Shown here piece by piece: positions 34,844-44,671 of a DNA stretch of 64,000 bases; the first letter of the stretch is position 1; every line of letters begins with the position of its first letter. Below the pieces are notes generated by a model. The model searched no databases. It worked only from the letters and a program-made list of their open reading frames with translations, and was not told the origin of the DNA. This DNA is from Microvelia longipes (lineage: Eukaryota; Arthropoda; Insecta; Hemiptera; Veliidae): NCBI GenBank assembly GCA_018340805.1, contig JACMZG010001913.1, positions 40,534,296 to 40,598,295 on the forward strand, read 5' to 3'. A program made the translations under genes and the position numbers.

Positions 34844-35327
34844 AATTAAAGGATGGGATTCTGATATCAGGTTCAGTGATTCTTGGGTAGGTGGGACAAC
34901 TAAGGGGAGTCATGATTCAATTTCAGGTTGAGTGGTATCGAGAGGAAATGCATAAATTGAATCGACACTTAAGTCTCGGTCTTGTCTAGATGGTCCAGGA
35001 TTCTTAGAGGAATCAATAATTAAAGGATGGATTCTGATATCAGGTTCAGTGATTCTTGGGTAGGTGGGACAACTAAGGGGAGTCATGATTCAATTCAGGT
35101 TGAGTGGTAGGAAGAGGAGATGTCTCTGAATTATAAGGTTTAATGGGTGAGAAGAGATTCGCCATATTTATTTTGCAATAGTTTGTTAGTGGAGTTGAAG
35201 TACTAGGATACTTTATCAGGGGGAGAGGTGTAGCAACACGCCTCTCCCTACCTTGCACACAGTTTGTCTCTGCATGTCGTATCATCTCATTAAAGTTATT
35301 AAACTCAATACCACATGGGCAAGTATA

Positions 35328-36635
35328 TTATGATGTCTCTAATGCTTTATCATCTGGTTTAGCAAACATATCAGGAGAACAGTTCCTTTCTTTTAGTTTA
35401 CAACAGTTTTTTTCATGCTCTATCAGGGAAGGTATCTGCATGAACTTTAATCCACACTTACATAGCAACCCTCTTTGATTGACTCTCCACGCATAGTCAA
35501 AAGAGCGTAGCTCAGGATAAGATGATAAGGGTCTTTTGTTCAAGACACCATTACACTCCTCCACATGGCGATTTAGAGCGTAATGGCATCTGTCTGAAAA
35601 ATCCTTTCCGCAAACAGGGCAAGTAGCGCAAAGCACCTCGTGAAAGTATTTCTGACTTTCAGATGAAAAAGGCATTCCACAGAAATAGCACCTGAAAACG
35701 GATTCCATGATTCCTAAAAGATGGGATTCTGATATCAGGTTGAGTGATTCTTGGGTAGGTGGGACAACTAAAGGGGAGTCATAATTCGAGTCAGTTTGAG
35801 TGGTATCAAGAGGAAATGCATAAATTGAATCGACACTTAAGTCTCGGTCTTGTCTAGATGGTCCTGGATTCTCAGAGGAATCAAAAATTAAAGGATGGGA
35901 TTCTGATATCAGGTCGAGTGATTCTTGGGTAGGTGGGACAACTAAAGTGGAGTCATGATTCGAGTCAGTTTGAGTGGTATCAAGAGGAAATGCATAAATT
36001 GAATCGACACTTAAGTCTCGGTCTTGTCTAGATGGTCCAGGATTCTCAGAAGAATCCAAAATTAAAGGATGGGATTCTGATATCAGGTTCAGTGATTCTT
36101 GGGTAGGTGGGACAACTAAGGGGGAGTCATGATTCCATTCAGGTTGAGTGGTATCGAGAGGAAATGCATAAATTGAATCGACACTTAAGTCTCGGTCTTG
36201 TCTAGATGGTCCAGGATTCTTAGAGGAATCAATAATTAAAGGATGGGATTCTGATATCAGGTTCAGTGATTCTTGGGTAGGTGGGACAACTAAGGGGGAG
36301 TCATGATTCAATTCAGGTTGAGTGGTAGGAAGAGGAGATGTCTCTGAATTATAAGGTTTAATGGGTGAGAAGAGATTCGCCATATTTATTTTGCAATAGT
36401 TTGTTAGTGGAGTTGAAGTACTTGGATACTTTATCAGGGGGAGAGGTGTAGCAACACGCCTCTCCCTGCCTTGCACACAGTTTGTCTCTGTATGTCGTAT
36501 CATCTCATTAAAGTTATTATACTCAATACCACATGGGCAAGTATATAATGATGTCTCTAATGCTTCATCATCTAATTTAGGAAACATATCAGGAGAACAG
36601 TTCATTTCTTTTAGTTTACAACAGGTTTTTTTCAT
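35328..36635 (-). CDS. zinc-finger / 58-residue repeat protein, longest reading (435 aa)
   Basis: Domains in order: CCKLKEMNCSPD, a finger LYTCPCGIEYNNFNEMIRH..NC, a linker rich in P/S/T (PLPLIKYPSTSTPLTNYCK, MANLFSPIKPYNSETSPLP), then three full and one partial copies of a 58-residue unit (TTQ..NHDSPLVVPPTQESLN...SIYAFPLD), then GIMESVFRCYFCGMPF and a complete second finger module, ending at LETS with TAA. Its upstream module (36894-36616) is separated by one extra G in an ACAACAG-T run at about 36625, so the true reading may be about 100 residues longer. The repeat region looks disordered. Belongs to the polB-associated element; no host homologue recognised. Confidence 0.65.
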   Translation of the reverse strand: MKKTCCKLKEMNCSPDMFPKLDDEALETSLYTCPCGIEYNNFNEMIRHTETNCVQGRERRVATPLPLIKYPSTSTPLTNYCKINMANLFSPIKPYNSETSPLPTTQPELNHDSPLVVPPTQESLNLISESHPLIIDSSKNPGPSRQDRDLSVDSIYAFPLDTTQPEWNHDSPLVVPPTQESLNLISESHPLILDSSENPGPSRQDRDLSVDSIYAFPLDTTQTDSNHDSTLVVPPTQESLDLISESHPLIFDSSENPGPSRQDRDLSVDSIYAFPLDTTQTDSNYDSPLVVPPTQESLNLISESHLLGIMESVFRCYFCGMPFSSESQKYFHEVLCATCPVCGKDFSDRCHYALNRHVEECNGVLNKRPLSSYPELRSFDYAWRVNQRGLLCKCGLKFMQIPSLIEHEKNCCKLKERNCSPDMFAKPDDKALETS

Positions 36636-36927
36636 GCTCTATCAGGGAAGGTATCTGCATGAACTTTAATCCACACTTACATAGCAACCCTCCTTGATTG
36701 ACTCTCCACGCATAGTCAAAAGAGCGTAGCTCAGGATAAGATGATAAGGGTCTTTTGTTCAAGACACCATTACACTCTTCCACATGGCGATTTAGAGCGT
36801 AATGGCATCTGTCTGAAAAATCCTCTCTGCAAACAGGGCAAGTAGCGCAAAGCACCTCATGAAAGTATTTCTGACTTTCAGACGAAAAAGGCATTCAACA
36901 GAAATAGCACCTGAAAACGGATTCCAT
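36616..36927 (-). pseudogene. first zinc-finger module of array copy I
   Basis: This is the N-terminal module at the array edge: MESVFRCYFC from 36927, then TGA at 36895-36897 in place of the GGA glycine, then MPFSSESQKYFHEVLCATC and onward to SLIEHEKN before a one-base insertion shifts the frame. The same TGA is found at 39.2 and 43.1 kb, while copies at 34.6, 35.7, 41.9 and 50.9 kb read glycine. It starts about 30 bp from the (TA)n tract. Confidence 0.6.
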
Positions 36928-36960
36928 GATTCCTAAAACAAACAAACTACATTTAGTAAC

Positions 36961-37110
<150 letters not shown>

Positions 37111-37990
37111 ATTACTATAACACCATTTAGCGTGTTCGCTTAGTCTCTTTTTTTGTGTTCCCATCAAGGTCTACAAAATAGAGGTAGCAATGTTTACATA
37201 TAGCAATAGGTTTTGTACATTTTGTTCATTGACTCCTTATAAGTCTCGAGAAATTTTTAATGTACACATAGTGACCCCCACCGGTTTTCTTTTTTATTAA
37301 AAGAAGATCCCGGTGATCATTCGGATCATTATTCACGACTTTTAGAGGATAAATAATATTATTTGTTTCTCAAGCGAACACGTTGATAGATATTTCATTA
37401 CGTTTTTCGAATTGTTTAATTTCTTTTACTGGTACAGGCCAACTCGACATTTTCCAATCATACCTTTTTTGAATTTCTTCAGTGTATTTTGTCGCTCTTT
37501 CAGCGTTTTTACTATCGATGAATTTTGCTAAAACAGCGTATTTAAAACAATAATTATCTCTATTCCGAACATTTATACATGCTTTCCTTGCTTCAGTATT
37601 TTTGGGGAGGTTTATAAAGGACCCGCCACGAAGAGGCTAAGCTTATTTACGCGTAATCGAAGACCGTCAACCTTCTCAAACATCCAACCGCTATTTTTCA
37701 TAGCGTATTCTTCCATTTCAGTATTTAGAATCTTGAAAGCGTTTTCAAGAAAATTATCTAAATTTGTTTCATCATATAATGAAATATTGGATGTTTTGAA
37801 AGCCTTATTTGATGTAGTGTTTTGTATGATTTCGAATGTGCATTCAACAAATAAGTTTACCTTCATTGCTGAATACTTTTGTTTGCAATCAGTTATGGTA
37901 TCAATTATTGTTTGTTTACTCTATTTAAAAAGGTTTCCATATCATATGAAACACTGTTAGATAAGTAAAAGGATCTTAGTCTGCAATCAT
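37111..37990 (-). pseudogene. polB N-terminal block (block X), copy 1
   Basis: The minus-strand open part (37866-37612) reads MKVNLFVECTFEIIQNTTSN and MKNSGWMFEKVDGLRLRVNK, followed in another frame by GGSFINLPKNTEARKACINV and further on by WPVPVKEIKQFEKRNEISIN. This is the N-terminal region of Polinton-type polymerases (SGWxL...GSSxIxLP...ACINVxN motif). Past that point the reading meets stops and the block ends in the (TA)n tract, so exonuclease and palm are missing. It joins the C2HC-finger end of array copy II at about 37985 (ATCATATTACAC). Copy 2 at 39416-40290 has an identical 84-residue reading. Confidence 0.75.
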
Positions 37991-39310
37991 ATTACACATA
38001 TCTCATTTTTGGAAAATATTACATGTTTTTATGTGCCTCGCATAATTTTCCTTAGTTACATTTTTACATGAGGTACATTTTACTTTGTTGGATGGTATTT
38101 TATGTAATTCTTTAAATGTATTGTTAAGTCGTCTTGTCTAGATGGTCTGGGTCTGTTTAAATCAGAGGCTGGAATATCTCCTCTCCAGTACATCAATCTT
38201 GACGGTCCAGCATTCTCAGAGGAATCAAAAATTAAAAGATGGGATTCTGATATCAGGTTGAGTGATTCTTGTGTAGGTGGGACAACTAAGGGTGAGTCAT
38301 GATTCGATTCAGTTTGAGTGGTATCGAGAGGAAATGCATAAATTGAATCGACACTTAAGTCTCGGTCTTGTCTAGATGGTCCAGGATTCTCAGAGAATCC
38401 AAAATTAAAGGATGGGATTCTGATATCAGGTTCAGTGATTCTTGGGTAGGTGGGACAACTAAGGGGGAGTCATGATTTCCATTCAGGTTGAGTGGTATCG
38501 AGAGGAAATGCATAAATTGAATCGACACTTAAGTCTCGGTCTTGTCTAGATGTCCAGGATTCTTAGAGAATCAATAATTAAAGGATGGGATTCTGATATC
38601 AGGTTCAGTGATTCTTGGGTAGGTGGGACAACTAAGGGGAGTCATGATTCAATTCAGGTTGAGTAGGAAGAGGAGATGTCTCTGAATTATAAGGTTAATG
38701 GGTGAGAAGAGATTCGCCATATTTATTTTGCAATAGTTTGTTAGTGGAGTTGAAGTACTTGGATACTTTATCAGGGGGAGAGGTGTAGCAACACGCCTCT
38801 CCCTGCCTTGCACACAGTTTGTCTCTGTATGTCGTATCATCTCATTAAAGTTATTATACTCAATACCACATGGGCAAGTATATAATGATGTCTCTAATGC
38901 TTCATCATCTAATTTAGGAAACATATCAGGAGAACAGTTCATTTCTTTTAGTTTACAACAGTTTTTTTCATGCTCTATCAGGAAGGTATCTGCATGAACT
39001 TTAATCCACACTTACATAGCAACCCTTGATTGACTCTCCACGCATAGTCAAAAGAGCGTAGCTCAGGATAAGATGATAAGGGTCTTTTGTTCAAGACACC
39101 ATTACACTCTTCCACATGGCGATTTAGAGCGTAATGGCATCTGTCTGAAAAATCCTCTCTGCAAACAGGGCAAGTAGCGCAAAGCACCTCATGAAAGTAT
39201 TTCTGACTTTCAGACGAAAAAGGCATTCAACAGAAATAGCACCTGAAAACGGATTCCATGATTCCTAAAACAAACAAACTACATTTAGAACAAGAAATAT
39301 AAAAGTTCTT
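37991..39310 (-). repeat. ZF-polB array, copy II (shortest)
   Basis: Holds the C2HC-finger start, three or four 174-bp repeats (marker ATTCTGATATCAGG at about 38236, 38416 and 38588) and one finger module. Readings are cut by many single-base deletions relative to the other copies (for example at 38395, 38550, 38690, 39022), mostly in places where all other copies agree. Open parts: 38649-39011 and 38978-39226, the latter starting after the TGA shared with copies I and III. Confidence 0.8.
38649..39226 (-). pseudogene. finger module of array copy II, frameshifted
   Basis: Two overlapping readings cover one module: 39226-38978 (MPFSSESQKYFHEVLCATC, CPVCREDFSDRCHYALN, SFDYAWRVNQ, CKCGLKFMQIPS) and 39011-38649 (LIEHEKNCCKLKEMNCSPD, LYTCPCGIEYNNFNEMIRH, linker to MANLFSPI). 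A three-base loss removes one Gly (NQGLL) and a one-base loss in the GGGA run breaks the frame. Like copies I and III it reads REDFSDR in place of GKDFSDR. Confidence 0.6.
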
Positions 39311-39321
39311 TATATACTTTA

Positions 39322-39323
39322 TA

Positions 39324-39412
<89 letters not shown>

Positions 39413-39413
39413 T
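39322..39413. repeat. (TA)n microsatellite between array units
   Basis: Pure TA tract with single interruptions at each end, separating array copy II from block X copy 2. Confidence 0.95.
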
Positions 39414-39415
39414 AT

Positions 39416-40290
39416 ATTACTATAACACCATTTAGCGTGTTCGCTTAGTCTCTTTTTTTTTGTGTTCCCATCAAGGTCTACAAAATAGAGGTAGCAATGT
39501 TTACATATAGCAATAGGTTTTGTACATTTTGTTCATTGACTCCTTATAAGTCTCGAGAAATTTTTAATGTACACATAGTGACCCCCACCGGTTTTCTTTT
39601 TTATTAAAAGAAGATCCCGGTGATCATTCGGATCATTATTCACGACTTTTAGAGGATAAATAATATTATTTGTTTCTCAAGCGAACACGTTGATAGATAT
39701 TTCATTACGTTTTTCGAATTGTTTAATTTTTTTACTGGTACAGGCCAACTCGACATTTTCCAATCATACCTTTTTTGAATTTCTTCAGTGTATTTTGTCG
39801 CTCTTTCAGCGTTTTTACTATCGATGAATTTTGCTAAAACAGCGTATTTAAAACAATAATTATCTCTATTCCGAACATTTATACATGCTTTCCTTGCTTC
39901 AGTATTTTTGGGGAGGTTTATAAAGGACCCGCCACGAAGAGGCTAAGCTTATTTACGCGTAATCGAAGACCGTCAACCTTCTCAAACATCCAACCGCTAT
40001 TTTTCATAGCGTATTCTTCCATTTCAGTATTTAGAATCTTGAAAGCGTTTTCAAGAAAATTATCTAAATTTGTTTCATCATATAATGAAATATTGGATGT
40101 TTTGAAAGCCTTATTTGATGTAGTGTTTTGTATGATTTCGAATGTGCATTCAACAAATAAGTTTACCTTCATTGCTGAATACTTTTGTTTGCAATCAGTT
40201 ATGGTATCAATTATTGTTTGTTTACTCTATTTAAAAAGGTTTCCATATCATATGAAACACTGTTAGATAAGTAAAAGGATCTTAGTCTGC
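39416..40290 (-). pseudogene. polB N-terminal block (block X), copy 2
   Basis: Almost identical to copy 1 at 37111-37990; the 84-residue reading at 40172-39918 is the same residue for residue. Differences seen are a homopolymer change near 39452-39459 and a missing CT near 39729. Followed at 40290 by the fingers of array copy III. Confidence 0.75.
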
Positions 40291-41689
40291 AATCATATTA
40301 CACATATCTCATTTTTGGAAAATATTACATGTTTTTATGTGCCTCGCATAATTTTCCTTAGTTACATTTTTTACATGAGGTACATTTTACTTTGTTGGAT
40401 GGTATTTTATGTAATTCTTTAAATGTATTTGTTAAGTCGTCTTGTCTAGATGGTCTGGGTCTGTTTAAATCAGAGGCTGGAATATCTCCTCTCCAGTACA
40501 TCAATCTTGACGGTCCAGCATTCTCAGAGGAATCAAAAATTAAAAGATGGGATTCTGATATCAGGTTGAGTGATTCTTGTGTAGGTGGGACAACTAAGGG
40601 TGAGTCATGATTCGATTCAGTTTGAGTGGTAGGAAGAGGAGATGTCTCTGAATTATAAGGTTTAATGGGTAAGAAGAGATTAGCCATATTTATTTTGCAA
40701 TAGTTTGTTAGTGGAGTTGAAGTACTAGGATACTTTATCAGGGGGAGAGGTGTAGCAACACGCCTCTCCCTGCCTTGCACACCGTTTCTCTGTATGTCGT
40801 ATCATCTCATCAAAGCTATTAAACTCAATACCACATGGGCAAGTATATTATAATGTCTATAATGCTTCATCATCTGGTTTAGCGAACATATCAGGAGAAC
40901 AGTTCCTTTTTTTAGTTTACAACAGTTTTTTTCATGCTCAATCAGGGAATGTATTTGCATGAACTTTAATCCACACTTACATATCAACCCTCCTTGATTG
41001 ACTCTCCACGCATAGTCAAAAGAGCGTAGCTCAGGATAAGATGATTAGGGTCTTTTGTTCAAGACACCATTACACACCTCCACATGGCGAGTTAGAGCGT
41101 AGTGGCATCTGCATAAGTGATTCTTGTGTAGATGGGACAACTAAGGGGGAGTCATGATTCGAGTCAGTTTAAGTGGTATCAAGAGGAAATGCATAAATTG
41201 AATCGACACTTAAGACTCGGTCTTGCCTAGATTGTCCAGGATTCTCAGAGGAATCAATAATTAAAGGATGGGATTCTGATATCAGGTTCAGTGATTCTTG
41301 GGTAGGTGGGACAACTAAGGGGGAGTCATGATTCAATTCAGGTTGAGTGGTAGGAAGAGGAGATGTCTCTGAATTATAAGGTTTAATGGGTGAGAAGAGA
41401 TTCGCCATATTTATTTTGCAATAGTTTGTTAGTGGAGTTGAAGTACTAGGATACTTTATCAGGGGGAGAGGTGTAGCAACACGCCTCTCCCTACCTTGCA
41501 CACAGTTTGTCTCTGCATGTCGTATCATCTCATTAAAGTTATTAAACTTAATACCACATGGGCAAGTATATTATGATGTCTCTAATGCTTTATCATCTGG
41601 TTTAGCAAACATATCAGGAGAACAGTTCCTTTCTTTTAGTTTACAACAGTTTTTTTCATGCTCTATCAGGGAAGGTATCTGCATGAACT

Positions 41690-42301
41690 TTAATCCACAC
41701 TTACATAGCAACCCTCTTGATTGACTCTCCACGCATAGTCAAAAGAGCGTAGCTCAGGATAAGATGATAAGGGTCTTTTGTTCAAGACACCATTACACTC
41801 CTCCACATGGCGATTTAGAGCGTAATGGCATCTGTCTGAAAAATCCTTTCCGCAAACAGGGCAAGTAGCGCAAAGCACCTCGTGAAAGTATTTCTGACTT
41901 TCAGATGAAAAAGGCATTCCACAGAAATAGCACCTGAAAACGGATTCCATGATTCCTAAAAGATGGGATTCTGATATCAGGTTGAGTGATTCTTGGGTAG
42001 GTGGGACAACTAAAGGGGAGTCATAATTCGAGTCAGTTTGAGTGGTATCAAGAGGAAATGCATAAATTGAATCGACACTTAAGTCTCGGTCTTGTCTAGA
42101 TGGTCCTGGATTCTCAGAGGAATCAAAAATTAAAGGATGGGATTCTGATATCAGGTCGAGTGATTCTTGGGTAGGTGGGACAACTAAAGTGGAGTCATGA
42201 TTCGAGTCAGTTTGAGTGGTATCAAGAGGAAATGCATAAATTGAATCGACACTTAAGTCTCGGTCTTGTCTAGATGGTCCAGGATTCTCAGAAGAATCCA
42301 A
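41690..42301 (-). CDS. zinc-finger module with two 58-residue repeats (203 aa)
   Basis: Repeat units (SRQDRDLSVDSIYAFPLD, TTQTDSNHDSTLVVPPTQES, a second unit ending ISESHLLGI) fused to MESVFRCYFCGMPFSSES and a complete finger pair, ending early at NQEGCYVSVD because one base is missing in the NQRGLLCKCG region compared with 34.4 and 35.5 kb. Same fusion type as the 185- and 435-residue readings of copy I. Confidence 0.6.
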   Translation of the reverse strand: MDSSENPGPSRQDRDLSVDSIYAFPLDTTQTDSNHDSTLVVPPTQESLDLISESHPLIFDSSENPGPSRQDRDLSVDSIYAFPLDTTQTDSNYDSPLVVPPTQESLNLISESHLLGIMESVFRCYFCGMPFSSESQKYFHEVLCATCPVCGKDFSDRCHYALNRHVEECNGVLNKRPLSSYPELRSFDYAWRVNQEGCYVSVD

Positions 42302-42357
42302 AATTAAAGGATGGGATTCTGATATCAGGTTCAGTGATTCTTGGGTAGGTGGGACAA

Positions 42358-43137
42358 CTAAGGGGAGTCATGATTCCATTCAGGTTGAGTGGTATCGAGA
42401 GGAAATGCATAAATTGAATCGACACTTAAGTCTCGGTCTTGTCTAGATGGTCCAGGATTCTTAGAGGAATCAATAATTAAAGGATGGGATTCTGATATCA
42501 GGTTCAGTGATTCTTGGGTAGGTGGGACAACTAAGGGGGAGTCATGATTCAATTCAGGTTGAGTGGTAGGAAGAGGAGATGTCTCTGAATTATAAGGTTT
42601 AATGGGTGAGAAGAGATTCGCCATATTTATTTTGCAATAGTTTGTTAGTGGAGTTGAAGTACTTGGATACTTTATCAGGGGGAGAGGTGTAGCAACACGC
42701 CTCTCCCTGCCTTGCACACAGTTTGTCTCTGTATGTCGTATCATCTCATTAAAGTTATTATACTCAATACCACATGGGCAAGTATATAATGATGTCTCTA
42801 ATGCTTCATCATCTAATTTAGGAAACATATCAGGAGAACAGTTCATTTCTTTTAGTTTACAACAGTTTTTTTTTTCATGCTCTATCAGGGAAGGTATCTG
42901 CATGAACTTTAATCCACACTTACATAGCAACCCTCCTTGATTGACTCTCCACGCATAGTCAAAAGAGCGTAGCTCAGGATAAGATGATAAGGGTCTTTTG
43001 TTCAAGACACCATTACACTCTTCCACATGGCGATTTAGAGCGTAATGGCATCTGTCTGAAAAATCCTCTCTGCAAACAGGGCAAGTAGCGCAAAGCACCT
43101 CATGAAAGTATTTCTGACTTTCAGACGAAAAAGGCAT
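42358..43137 (-). CDS. zinc-finger module with linker and repeats (259 aa)
   Basis: Starts after the shared TGA with MPFSSESQKYFHEVLCATC, then CPVCREDFSDRCHYALN, NQGGLLCKCGLKFMQIPS, LIEHEKKNCCKLKEMNCS (one extra Lys from three added T in the poly-T run at about 42869), LYTCPCGIEYNNFNEMIRH, the P/S/T linker, and 1.2 repeat units before a one-base loss in a G run ends it. This is the best single view of module plus linker plus repeats in one frame. Confidence 0.65.
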   Translation of the reverse strand: MPFSSESQKYFHEVLCATCPVCREDFSDRCHYALNRHVEECNGVLNKRPLSSYPELRSFDYAWRVNQGGLLCKCGLKFMQIPSLIEHEKKNCCKLKEMNCSPDMFPKLDDEALETSLYTCPCGIEYNNFNEMIRHTETNCVQGRERRVATPLPLIKYPSTSTPLTNYCKINMANLFSPIKPYNSETSPLPTTQPELNHDSPLVVPPTQESLNLISESHPLIIDSSKNPGPSRQDRDLSVDSIYAFPLDTTQPEWNHDSP

Positions 43138-43227
43138 TCAACAGAAATAGCACCTGAAAACGGATTCCATGATTCCTAAAACAAACAAACTACATTTAGT
43201 AACAAGAAATATAAAAGTTCTTTATAT

Positions 43228-43231
<4 letters not shown>

Positions 43232-43311
<80 letters not shown>
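43232..43311. repeat. (TA)n microsatellite hosting a LINE insertion
   Basis: TA tract at the start of array copy III. Its other half is the short TATATATATATTAC at about 48336-48350; the LINE lies between the two. Confidence 0.9.
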
Positions 43312-43314
<3 letters not shown>

Positions 43315-43792
43315 TTCGACAAATGTGCAACACGTTTAAAAATTTGCTTGTATATTTCTTTTAATTTATTTAGTAAAAAGTGCATAGATTTTATAAAAAT
43401 TTGTTTTAACAGACACGAATTAAAGAGGTGCATATTGTGCAATAGTTAGTTAGTGAAAAGTGAATCGAAATTAATAAATATTCTGAAAACAAATTCAGTA
43501 AAAATTACATCAAAAAGGCGTAAAATATCGTAAAAGGTAAGGGGGCGTACCTCTCACATCTTACTATTGTTACTATTTCAATTTATATGAATGAATATCA
43601 CTGTACTTATGAATGAAATCCCTACTCTAACTCTTAGTTTTCACAAATCTGCAGGTTGTCCTTGAAATTAATTAATTACAGAGGGCGACACTTACAGAGT
43701 CGACGGACAAGATTTTGAATTTGGCGGCTGGAAGCTTGCGAAAATAAGCTATACAATTAAAATAGCGCGCCGTTAGGACTAAAGAGCGACTA

Positions 43793-44665
43793 ATGATAGA
43801 AAGCTTTAACTCTGATACCCCTTCCAAGAGACCCCGATCTCACATAGATAACTCGCCAACTAACAAAAACAAATCGCCTCACGCAAAAAAACTATCATGG
43901 ACAAGGACGAATTTAAAAAAATGTTGGAGGAATATCTAAAACCCTTAGCCAAAACTACTGATTTAGAAATAATTAAAAATAAAATAGATGATAGTGGTTG
44001 ATAATAAAAAGATAAAAGATGATATCTCTCATCTAAGAAGGAAATAGAGTCACTTAAAGAAGAAAACAAAAGTACTGAAGGAAAATTTTAATGAGCTACA
44101 AAATAAAAATGATTCTATGGAAAACCGGGGTAGGAGAAATAATCTAAATTTCTGGGGTATTAATAAGGAAGGAGTAACAAACTACGTAGAATTGATCAGC
44201 GATTTTTGTAAAAATACTCTACAGATTAATCAAGTTTTGTGGATCAATAGAGCGCACCCAGATGGCCCCTACAATAATACTAGCGTGCCTATAAAGGCCC
44301 ACTTCCCACGTGATAGTGATCTGGATTTGATCCTATCAAAATGTTATATATTAGCCGGTACCAAATATAGTGTTCAGAGAGACTATTCGAATATTATGCG
44401 AGATAAAAGGACTCGATTATTTGCTATAAGAAAGGAATTATTAGCTAAAAACGAAGGAATCAAAGTCAAAATAATCTTGGACCGAATATTAATTAATAAA
44501 GATAGATATTACATTAATAACGAATACAAACTATTATTTAAAAACGAATGCGCTATAGATATGATTCGAGAAAAATATAAAGTGGATGCCTTAGAGATAA
44601 TAGAGCAGGTGAATGAAAAAATGCAAGAAAAGGCTAAACAGAGAAGGAAAAACAATAAAGACTGA
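43793..44665 (+). pseudogene. LINE ORF1 protein (RNA-binding), frameshifted N-terminus
   Basis: ORF1 proteins coat the LINE RNA. The C-terminal 182 residues are open (44117-44665): MENRGRRNNLNFWGINKEGV resembles the RRNNL start of the L1-type RNA-recognition fold, followed by a basic region and a lysine-rich tail. Upstream, from an ATG at 43793, a basic/serine-rich start (SKRPRSHIDNSPTNKNK) leads into MDKDEFKKMLEEYLKPLAK and a K/E-rich likely coiled coil, but two frame breaks (in the A run near 43884-43890 and near 43997) interrupt it. ORF1 ends 6 bp before the ORF2 frame opens. Confidence 0.75.
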
Positions 44666-44671
44666 TATAAG

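Larger units (their letters stand above)
33010..36960 (-). repeat. ZF-polB array, copy I (finger module plus 58-residue repeats)
   Basis: Minus-strand block running from the (TA)n tract at 36961 down to the C2HC fingers at 33010. It holds three finger modules (about 36930-36480, 35710-35275, 34670-34215) and a truncated one (33830-33500), with runs of the 174-bp repeat between them. Two modules carry a TAA in place of a TTA codon in LETSLYTC (at about 34287 and 35329), and the top module has a TGA in CYFCGMPF (36895-36897). Confidence 0.85.
40290..43231 (-). repeat. ZF-polB array, copy III
   Basis: From the (TA)n tract at 43232 down: a finger module (43185-42720), four 174-bp units (markers at about 42490, 42315, 42140, 41967), a second module with the TAA nonsense codon (41945-41480), one unit (41270), a truncated module (41110-40790) and the terminal unit with C2HC fingers (40780-40290). 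It matches copy I closely but lacks the extra module-plus-repeats segment that copy I has at about 34290-35370. Confidence 0.85.

Noticed and set aside
37733..37960. Plus-strand open frame over block X (also 40039-40266 and 48818-49184)
   Set aside because: The minus strand carries the recognisable polymerase N-terminal motifs; the plus-strand frame is a shadow.
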